Below are positions 36,630 to 41,568 of a DNA stretch of 41,568 nt, piece by piece (position 1 is the first letter of the stretch; each line of letters begins with the position of its first letter). The position numbers and the translations under genes are program-made. The DNA comes from a virus. The notes under the pieces are model-generated. The model saw nothing but the letters and a program-made list of their open reading frames with translations. It did no database searches and was not told where the DNA came from. The stretch lies in the IMG/VR virus record IMGVR_UViG_3300009684_001816, positions 1-41,568 of that record, one strand, 5' to 3'.

Positions 36630-37748
36630 ATGGCAAAGCGTTCACTTATTGTTATGAAGAAGAAAAAGACTCGTGTTACACGTAACGAGACTTTCCTTGT
36701 CAATTTCAAGTACATGGGTGACGAGCCTGTTTTCACCAAGCCTCTCGACAATCTCGATTATGCCAAGGCTCTGAATTGGTATAATACCATGTGTGATCTT
36801 AAGGAGTGTCGGGAGTTTCTTGACACCTACCTTAAGAACTCTAATCGTTTTGTCGAAGCCAAGCGTATCAACTCTGTTCCGGATTCATGGTTTAATGTTT
36901 CTGCCGCTGCAATTTCACGATTGCTGTCCAAAGGGTATGTTATTCCTGAAACTGGTAAAACATTTCTTGAATCAAAAATCAAGATGATGCTCTCTCACTC
37001 TACGGCTCCGGTCGAAAAGAGAGAAAATAAGACGAATGTGATTTCTATTCAAGATCGTATTCGTGAAAAAACTCAGGATATTATCGGCGATATTGAACAA
37101 GCTATTGATTCTGATGAAAAATTTTCCCTCTATGATTGGTTGAAAGGTCGTAGTATTCCTGCCACATATTGCACTTCTATTGTTAATTATTATGCTCCAT
37201 GGCTTGGTGAACTTCTCGAGGCGTATGATGGTAAATGCCCTCAGCTTAAGGAAGCATACTCATATATGACTAAGAAACAGTTGAAGGAGCGTATTGACTT
37301 CATCAACTCTCTTCTTGAAGACGCCGAAAAGTATGCTGGTGTCGCCAAGAAAACTCGTGCTCCCCGTAAGGCTCGTCCTCTTTCAAAGGAAAAAATTCTC
37401 AAGAACTTCCGTTATCAGAAGGAAGATAATACGTTCAAGATCGCCTCGGTTAATCCCGAAAAGATTATCGGAGCACAGGAACTCTGGACGTTCAACACGA
37501 AATATAAAATTGTCACAGTATTTCGTGCGATTGATCGTGGTGGGCTTCAGGTAAAGCGTGCTAGTATTACTGGATTTGATCCTAATACTAGCTTTAGTAA
37601 GAGTGCCGGACGTTCTGCGGAGGCGATTATCCAGAAAATTCAGTCGAGTGGTAAACTCGTTCTGCGTAAACTTATGGATGAGATGAAAACCGATAAGGTT
37701 CTTCAGGAGCGTATTAACGAGAATACTGTTATTATGAGGGTGGTGTGA
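36630..37748 (+). CDS. Conserved T4-like phage protein (372 aa), unknown
   Basis: A basic N-terminus (KRSLIVMKKKKTRVTRNE) is followed by a helical middle. The C-terminal block, AQELWTFNTKYKIVTVFRAIDRGGLQVKRASITGFDPNTSFSKSAGR, is one I recognise as conserved in T4-like phages of marine bacteria. A Lys/Arg-rich hinge (KKTRAPRKARPLSKEK, about residues 240-255) separates the parts. No function is known to me. DNA or RNA binding is plausible from the charge. Confidence 0.82.
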   Translation: MAKRSLIVMKKKKTRVTRNETFLVNFKYMGDEPVFTKPLDNLDYAKALNWYNTMCDLKECREFLDTYLKNSNRFVEAKRINSVPDSWFNVSAAAISRLLSKGYVIPETGKTFLESKIKMMLSHSTAPVEKRENKTNVISIQDRIREKTQDIIGDIEQAIDSDEKFSLYDWLKGRSIPATYCTSIVNYYAPWLGELLEAYDGKCPQLKEAYSYMTKKQLKERIDFINSLLEDAEKYAGVAKKTRAPRKARPLSKEKILKNFRYQKEDNTFKIASVNPEKIIGAQELWTFNTKYKIVTVFRAIDRGGLQVKRASITGFDPNTSFSKSAGRSAEAIIQKIQSSGKLVLRKLMDEMKTDKVLQERINENTVIMRVV

Positions 37749-38170
37749 TGAAGATCCTAAATGAATGCTCTATTTTTACCGATGAAACAGTCAAGTTGAT
37801 TGAAGAGAAGTTCAACGTTAAATATGTGTTTGAGTCCTGTCTTAAGAATACAGAAGGTAGTTGGGTTAATTTCCCCATTGCTATCTTCTATAGTGAGGAA
37901 CCACATCCACAGGGTTCGAACTATATGGGAGCATATAACCGTGATGGATATATGTACGTTACCGATGCTTTGTCAGGAGTTGAAGATGTTACATATACTG
38001 GTATCGAGTGCAATAGCGAGGTAACATATTCTCGATACCGTCATGACTATCGTGGCACTGGATGTGGTACCTTTATCGACGGCGGACGTGACTATCTTCG
38101 ATATGGTGGTAATGATAATATCAAACTGGTGAATTTTAAGGTTGTTAAAGATAAGCTGGAGATTCTGTAA
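37748..38170 (+). CDS. Small protein (140 aa), unknown
   Basis: Beta-rich and Tyr/Gly-rich (GSNYMGAYNRDGYMYVTDALSG...YSRYRHDYRGTGCGTFIDGGRDYLRYGG). It starts at an ATG overlapping the previous stop; GTG 37745 is the alternative. No family recognised. Confidence 0.7.
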   Translation: MKILNECSIFTDETVKLIEEKFNVKYVFESCLKNTEGSWVNFPIAIFYSEEPHPQGSNYMGAYNRDGYMYVTDALSGVEDVTYTGIECNSEVTYSRYRHDYRGTGCGTFIDGGRDYLRYGGNDNIKLVNFKVVKDKLEIL

Positions 38171-38424
38171 TGTATATGATTAAGATTACCCAAGAAGTTA
38201 AAGAAGAGATGGTTCTTTCCACAATTAAAGATGATTATACTTTGATTTGTAAAGATATCGCTTCATTGAAAAATCGAACTGATCTTCCACCGCATCTTCA
38301 TGAAGATCTTATCCAAGATTGTGTTCTTAAAAAAGCTATGGAAATTCTTCTTAAGTATTACATGCCTGTTGCTGAAGCTGAAGATTATATCAAGAAAACA
38401 CTTGACGAATGTAAACTTTTGTAG
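38170..38424 (+). CDS. Small helical protein (84 aa), unknown
   Basis: Helical, with the central segment DLPPHLHEDLIQDCVLKKAMEILLKYYMP. It overlaps the 140-aa gene by one base. The promoter of the tmRNA lies inside its last codons. No family recognised. Confidence 0.68.
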   Translation: MYMIKITQEVKEEMVLSTIKDDYTLICKDIASLKNRTDLPPHLHEDLIQDCVLKKAMEILLKYYMPVAEAEDYIKKTLDECKLL

Positions 38425-38435
38425 TATAATAAATA
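38402..38435 (+). promoter_or_regulatory. tmRNA promoter, early type with overlapping late-like box
   Basis: TTGACG (38402-38407), 17 bases, TATAAT (38425-38430). AATAAATA at 38428-38435 overlaps it and matches 7 of 8 positions of the late consensus, so the RNA may be made both early and late. Confidence 0.78.
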
Positions 38436-38436
38436 C

Positions 38437-38708
38437 TATGCTAAGGTTGTTGAGACGTAAGGAATAGGTCAGTAAGACTCGGGGGCGGTACCCGACGCCT
38501 CCACCATATGTGCTAGAGATAGTTCACTCTACAGTCTGTGAAGTCAGACCACATATGATGGGGGCGAAATAGGCTCGATTATTGATAGTAAAGGTACGAG
38601 TAGACCAAGGCTGATATAAATGCAAACGATAACTTTGCACAGGAATTCGCTCTAGCAGCGTAATCACCTTGGGTATGGGTTCCACCTAGAAACAGAACGG
38701 ACCTATTA
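38437..38708 (+). ncRNA. ssrA: Circularly permuted two-piece tmRNA
   Basis: The acceptor half (to 38506) ends in a T-stem TCGGG/CCCGA, then CGCCTCC and ACCA. A 53-base spacer follows, closed by CATATGTG/CACATATG (38505-38512 with 38550-38557). The coding half starts at 38560 with GGGGGCG, which pairs with CGCCTCC. The third pair is G:U, the alanine identity element. GGCTCGA follows, as in tmRNA 5' domains. The tag frame is 38622-38663: ANDNFAQEFALAA-stop. AATAGGTC (38463-38470) pairs with GACCTATT (38700-38707), joining the two halves. With host SmpB and alanyl-tRNA synthetase it would rescue stalled ribosomes and tag proteins. Confidence 0.93.
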
Positions 38709-38748
38709 ACACACAGTGCATAATGCACAAACACACAGGAGACTAAAA

Positions 38749-38952
38749 ATGAACCCGTATGAAATGCGTTTTAACTATTTCCATGCTGCCCGTGATTTGC
38801 TTATCGGTGAGTATCAGGCTAATTTTGCAGAAATTCAGTATTGTGAAGATAAAGAAGAAAAGAATAAACGATTTTCTTCCTTAAAGTATCCTAGTCGGCA
38901 AGATATCTTTGCTCTTGCCGAACAGATCAAAGACTTTACAGATAAGAAGTAA
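38749..38952 (+). CDS. Small conserved T4-like protein (67 aa)
   Basis: MNPYEMRFNYFHAARDLLIGEYQANF...YPSRQDIFALAEQIKDF matches a small helical protein found in many T4-like phages of marine bacteria, opening MNPY-(x)2-R and ending with A-x-x-(I/L)-x-x-F. The function is unknown. A GTGCA/TGCAC hairpin lies at 38716-38728 in its leader. AGGAG precedes the start. Confidence 0.82.
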   Translation: MNPYEMRFNYFHAARDLLIGEYQANFAEIQYCEDKEEKNKRFSSLKYPSRQDIFALAEQIKDFTDKK

Positions 38953-38960
38953 TAAAGCCA

Positions 38961-38990
38961 GAGGGGAGCTTATCCCCTCATCTAATTTTT
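38961..38990 (+). terminator. Probable intrinsic terminator
   Basis: GAGGGG (38961-38966) pairs with CCCCTC (38974-38979), followed by ATCTAATTTTT. The U tract begins a few bases late, so termination may be partial. Confidence 0.65.
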
Positions 38991-39004
38991 CATAGGAGAT
39001 TAAT

Positions 39005-39115
39005 ATGTTTGAACTTATTATAGGATTTGCAGTTGGTGTTGTTGTTGGTTGGAATGCACTTCCACAGCCAACTTTTATTGCTAAAATTTACACCAAGCTA
39101 TTTGGTGGTATGTAA
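39005..39115 (+). CDS. Single-span membrane peptide (36 aa)
   Basis: MFELIIGFAVGVVVGWNALPQPTFIAKIYTKLFGGM has one membrane span and a basic tail. TAGGAG precedes the start. Short one-span peptides of this type recur in T4-like phages. Function unknown. Confidence 0.68.
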   Translation: MFELIIGFAVGVVVGWNALPQPTFIAKIYTKLFGGM

Positions 39116-39123
39116 TGAATATG

Positions 39124-39159
39124 TTCACACCATATATCTTATACCGTGTATGGTGTGAA
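39124..39159 (+). promoter_or_regulatory. Perfect 11-bp inverted repeat before the tRNA pair
   Basis: TTCACACCATA (39124-39134) and TATGGTGTGAA (39149-39159) form an 11-bp stem with a 14-base loop, 16 bases before tRNA-Arg and without a U tract. It probably serves RNA processing or stability rather than termination. Confidence 0.6.
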
Positions 39160-39175
39160 TCTATTAAGAGTTTCT

Positions 39176-39252
39176 GGTTCCTTAGTTCAGCTGGATAGAA
39201 CAACGGATTTCTACTCCGTATGTCGGGGGTTCGAATCCCTCAGGGACCGCCA
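39176..39252 (+). tRNA. tRNA-Arg (anticodon TCT)
   Basis: Acceptor GGTTCCT/AGGGACC with one U:G pair, discriminator G, encoded CCA. The anticodon arm is ACGGA-TT-TCT-AC-TCCGT and the T arm contains GGTTCGAATCC. It reads AGA and AGG. Confidence 0.96.
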
Positions 39253-39255
39253 ATT

Positions 39256-39347
39256 GGGCGTGGGTGTTGGTACACGGGAGAGATTTATAAACTCTTTAGC
39301 ACCGGACGGGTGTTCTTGACTAGGTTCAAATCCTAGCACGCCTACCA
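39256..39347 (+). tRNA. Class II tRNA with apparent TAT anticodon
   Basis: Acceptor GGGCGTG/CACGCCT (first pair G:U), discriminator A, encoded CCA, T arm CTAGG/CCTAG with TTCAAAT. A long variable arm (CACC/GGGTG region, 39300-39315) marks the class II fold used by Leu, Ser and Tyr. The anticodon arm is AGAGA-TTTATAA-ACTCT. With a seven-base loop the anticodon is TAT (39286-39288) and the last stem pair is A:A. Read otherwise, the loop is nine bases. The body looks Leu-like, but the anticodon would read AUA. Confidence 0.8.
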
Positions 39348-39365
39348 TTTTACAGGAGTTAAATT

Positions 39366-39482
39366 ATGAATGAATGTTATAGCCACTGGCTATGGAATAG
39401 TAAATTAGCTAATTTTATCGCCCAAAAAGCTGTTCGTTTTAGCTCTTGGATGTGGAATAAGCAATATGGAAACCGAAGCTAA
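39366..39482 (+). CDS. Small Trp-rich peptide (38 aa)
   Basis: MNECYSHWLWNSKLANFIAQKAVRFSSWMWNKQYGNRS is amphipathic with four Trp, which suggests membrane-surface binding. CAGGAG lies 8 bases before the ATG. No family recognised. Confidence 0.6.
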   Translation: MNECYSHWLWNSKLANFIAQKAVRFSSWMWNKQYGNRS

Positions 39483-39519
39483 TTATTTTATCGAGTGAGC
39501 TTTTAACAATGAGGTTCTT

Positions 39520-39747
39520 GTGGAAACAGTTTTGAAGAATAATACATTTGTTTCTGACATCGAAAAACTTTGTCGAACCAAAAACATTGAGTATATCGAC
39601 GCTGTTGTTATGTGGTGCGATAAGAATAAGCTAGAAGTTGAAACTGCTGCATACTGGATTCGCAAAGATCCGGCAATGAGAGCTAAAATTCAAGCCGAAG
39701 CAGAAAATCTTAATGTTCTTAAACGTGGTGCACGCTTGCCACTGTAG
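39520..39747 (+). CDS. 33: Late transcription co-activator, T4 gp33
   Basis: The 75-residue protein has a DAVVMWCDKNKLEVETAAYWI helix region and ends with LNVLKRGARLPL, the C-terminal motif by which gp33 contacts the gp45 sliding clamp. gp33 bridges host RNA polymerase to the clamp and activates late promoters. It is shorter than T4 gp33 (112 aa). The GTG start lies 5 bases after GAGG. The order 33 - 59 - 32 is as in T4. Confidence 0.88.
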   Translation: METVLKNNTFVSDIEKLCRTKNIEYIDAVVMWCDKNKLEVETAAYWIRKDPAMRAKIQAEAENLNVLKRGARLPL

Positions 39748-39755
39748 GAGTTGTG

Positions 39756-40052
39756 ATGGCTACATATACAACCGAGATCGATGTAGATCTTAGTGATTTC
39801 GACGAATTGGAATTGAAAGATGAACTTGAGTCTCGTGGCTACTCAGTAAGTTCTGATCCTGAAAGCTTTAAAAAAATTGATGAATTGAGTGATGACGAAC
39901 TAGTTGATGCACTTCAGGCTCGTGGCTATGTTATCTACTATAAGAAAACAGATATTCCATTTCAAATTTATCAGTCATATCTACTTGATACACCAGAGCA
40001 GTTTAAGAAACAGCTTGAACAAATTTTTATCGAGAACGGGTTGAAACCTTGA
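39756..40052 (+). CDS. Small protein with duplicated DELxxELxxRGY motif (98 aa)
   Basis: ELKDELESRGYSVSSD and ELVDALQARGYVIYYKK are two copies of one helix-turn motif. A C-terminal helix (PEQFKKQLEQIFIENGL) follows. Similar short L-x-x-x-L-x-x-R-G-Y units occur in other phage proteins. It lies between 33 and 59 and overlaps 59 by one base. GTG 39753 is an alternative start. Function unknown. Confidence 0.75.
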   Translation: MATYTTEIDVDLSDFDELELKDELESRGYSVSSDPESFKKIDELSDDELVDALQARGYVIYYKKTDIPFQIYQSYLLDTPEQFKKQLEQIFIENGLKP

Positions 40053-40630
40053 TGTCAGCGCTCGAATGTTATCAACAGTACCTTGCTATCAAGCAGCATT
40101 TCTCGAAACCGAACTATGATTATTTCAAATACAATGGCAAAGTTAAAGTTAATGCTGCCACATTTGATGCACGTAAAGATAAGCTTTTCTTTCAGAAACT
40201 CGCTAAACATCCAGATGTTACCAATTTTCTAGTAGCAAACTTATCCGAGAATGATAAAGCTTGGATTAAAGAGTTGGCATATAGTGAATCTGCCGAGAAA
40301 ACATATAAGGCTTGGATCAAGCGTCAACAGTCTCTAACATATATTTTTCAGAACGATCTGGAAAAATTAGATCGAGTTTTAAAAAACAATTTCACATGCA
40401 AATCAGGAGAACATCCTCTTCTTCTTAAAAAGTTTCTTGGTAAAGAAATTAGCCTTGAGACACTTTGCATCCTTCTTGAGTTTTCCGGCGCCAAGGCAAT
40501 GTGGGACACTAAGATGGAATACGATTTGGTTTGGGAATCATTCAAAACCAAAATTGAGAAGTACTTACCATTCATCAAATATGAAAAAGACAAGTTGGTA
40601 AAGATAGCCCTTGACTATTTCGAAGAATAG
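40052..40630 (+). CDS. 59: Helicase loader, T4 gp59
   Basis: The 192-residue, mostly helical protein has the gp59 opening CYQQYLAIKQHFSKPNYDYFKYNGKVKV and the C-terminal EFSGAKAMWDTKMEYDLVWESFKTKIEKYLPFIKY. T4 gp59 (217 aa) binds forks and gp32-coated DNA and loads gp41. Gene position beside 32 is as in T4. The ATG overlaps the previous stop (TGATG), so translation is coupled. Confidence 0.93.
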   Translation: MSALECYQQYLAIKQHFSKPNYDYFKYNGKVKVNAATFDARKDKLFFQKLAKHPDVTNFLVANLSENDKAWIKELAYSESAEKTYKAWIKRQQSLTYIFQNDLEKLDRVLKNNFTCKSGEHPLLLKKFLGKEISLETLCILLEFSGAKAMWDTKMEYDLVWESFKTKIEKYLPFIKYEKDKLVKIALDYFEE

Positions 40631-40645
40631 TAGTATACTAAATAA
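40611..40645 (+). promoter_or_regulatory. Gene 32 promoter, early type with overlapping late-like box
   Basis: TTGACT (40611-40616), 17 bases, TATACT (40634-40639) inside the end of gene 59. ACTAAATAA at 40637-40645 overlaps the -10 and resembles the other late-like boxes. Continuous supply of gp32 would fit both. Confidence 0.78.
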
Positions 40646-40711
40646 TGTTGAGCGACTTATACAGCTCTATACATAACATACATTGTCATACAATCAATAC
40701 GGAGAATACAC

Positions 40712-41568
40712 ATGGTAGATTTTTCTAAGCTCAAGTCTCAGTCTGGTAAGAAGTCTCTCGATGCACTTAGTGCAGAGCTTACCAAGCTTACAGGTAATCA
40801 GGAGTCAAAGGGATCTGATGATCGCTTTTGGACTGCCACAGTCGATAAGGCTGGTAATGGTTACGCTGTTATTCGTTTCCTTCCCGCTCCTTCAGATGAA
40901 GATGTTCCTTTTATTCGTATGTTTGACCATGGTTTCCAGGGTTCGACTGGTCTTTGGTACATCGAAAATTCTTTGACTACAATCGGCAAGCAGGATCCTG
41001 TTTCCGAGTATAATTCAAAGCTCTGGAACTCGTCGACTGACGATAAGGGTCCGGAACGTACTCAGGTACGTAAGCAGAAGCGTCGACTTCACTTTATCTC
41101 TAACATTTATGTCGTTAGTGATCAGGGTAATCCTGCCAATGAAGGTAAAGTTTTCCTCTATAAGTACGGCAAGAAAATCTTTGATAAGCTTAATGAGGCT
41201 ATGAATCCTCAGTTCGCAGACGAACAGGCAATGAATCCTTTTGATCTTTGGGCAGGTGCGAACTTCAAGCTCAAAATTCGTAATGTTGAAGGTTATCGTA
41301 ACTACGATAAGTCTGAATTTGATAAGGCGAAGCCTCTTCTTGATGATGATGAAGCACTAGAAACTATTTGGAAAAAGGAATATTCGCTTCAGGAATTCCT
41401 TGCACCTTCTAACTTCAAGAGCTACGACGAACTTCAATCTCGTTTACTCAAGGTTCTTGATGATGCTTCAACACCTAAGAATAAGGTTGCTCGTGCAATT
41501 GAGGAAGATGCTCCTTGGGCTCGCGAGGAGGAAACTCCTAAGTTTAAGTCAGCTGTTGCAGGAACTAT
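40712..41568 (+). CDS. 32: Single-stranded DNA-binding protein, T4 gp32 (partial)
   Basis: The first 285 residues are present. MVDFSKLKSQSGKKSLDALSAELTKLT is the basic cooperativity domain with the K-S-L-x-x-L pattern. The OB core follows (YAVIRFLPAPSDEDVPFIRMFDHGFQGSTGLWYIENSLTTIG). The segment aligned to the T4 zinc cysteines (CPVC) reads D-P-V-S, so the zinc site is lost although His is kept. GKVFLYKYGKKIFDKL and FDLWAGANFKLKIRNVEGYRNYDKS match T4. The acidic C-terminal tail lies beyond the window. gp32 coats single-stranded DNA and organises the replisome. Confidence 0.96.
   Translation, partial: MVDFSKLKSQSGKKSLDALSAELTKLTGNQESKGSDDRFWTATVDKAGNGYAVIRFLPAPSDEDVPFIRMFDHGFQGSTGLWYIENSLTTIGKQDPVSEYNSKLWNSSTDDKGPERTQVRKQKRRLHFISNIYVVSDQGNPANEGKVFLYKYGKKIFDKLNEAMNPQFADEQAMNPFDLWAGANFKLKIRNVEGYRNYDKSEFDKAKPLLDDDEALETIWKKEYSLQEFLAPSNFKSYDELQSRLLKVLDDASTPKNKVARAIEEDAPWAREEETPKFKSAVAGT

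Overview
The window reads as part of a T4-superfamily myovirus genome. Recognisable T4-type replication and transcription genes are a family B DNA polymerase (gp43), the recombinase UvsX, the replicative helicase gp41, its loader gp59, the late-transcription co-activator gp33 and the start of the single-stranded DNA binding protein gp32. The host is probably an alphaproteobacterium, possibly of the Rhizobiales. Three things point there: a circularly permuted two-piece tmRNA with an ANDN...ALAA-type tag, a DUF1127 mini-protein, and a ROSE-like RNA thermometer in front of hsp20. The host assignment is an inference.

Layout. (1) 1-11312, minus strand: a tightly packed late block of large low-complexity or virion-type proteins, a Dps-like ferritin and a run of enzymes (ligase-like/nucleotidyltransferase fusion, HAD phosphatase, HEAT/LRV repeat protein). 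Several begin with a short F-rich leader ending in (I/L)-x-E, like T4 capsid-targeting sequences. T4-late-like boxes (TATAAATA variants) precede it. (2) 11359-17419, minus strand: the replication operon 43 / small conserved gene / uvsX / 68-aa gene / 41 / two small genes. It is read from an early sigma70-type promoter at 17392-17419 and ends in a candidate small RNA and an intrinsic terminator. (3) 17424-20211, minus strand: holin, GH19 endolysin, DUF1127, Hsp20 and conserved phage genes. The spanin pair (20241-20866) is on the plus strand under a perfect late box. (4) 20867-22855, minus strand: small accessory genes, tRNA-Gln, a TGA-interrupted gene and an ArfA-like ribosome-rescue gene. (5) 22924-38990, plus strand: a long early accessory region of many tiny genes in short operons. 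Most have a strong TTGACT-N17-TATAAT promoter with a conserved start-site sequence. It includes a SpoT/MESH1-type hydrolase, an AAA+ ATPase, a SWIM zinc-finger protein, a DUF932-type protein, RMF-like mini-proteins and one opposite-strand homing-endonuclease-like gene. (6) 38402-41568, plus strand: the two-piece tmRNA, two tRNAs and the T4-order cluster 33 - (98-aa gene) - 59 - 32.

The most striking theme is translation control. The phage carries its own tmRNA with an alanine G3:U70 identity pair. It also carries an ArfA-like protein whose gene ends in a hairpin at the stop codon, two RMF-like mini-proteins, a ppGpp-hydrolase-like enzyme and three tRNAs, one with a class II body and an apparent UAU anticodon. 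tmRNA and ArfA are the primary and backup systems for rescuing ribosomes stalled on nonstop mRNA. Finding both in one phage segment is the main candidate for an undescribed system here.
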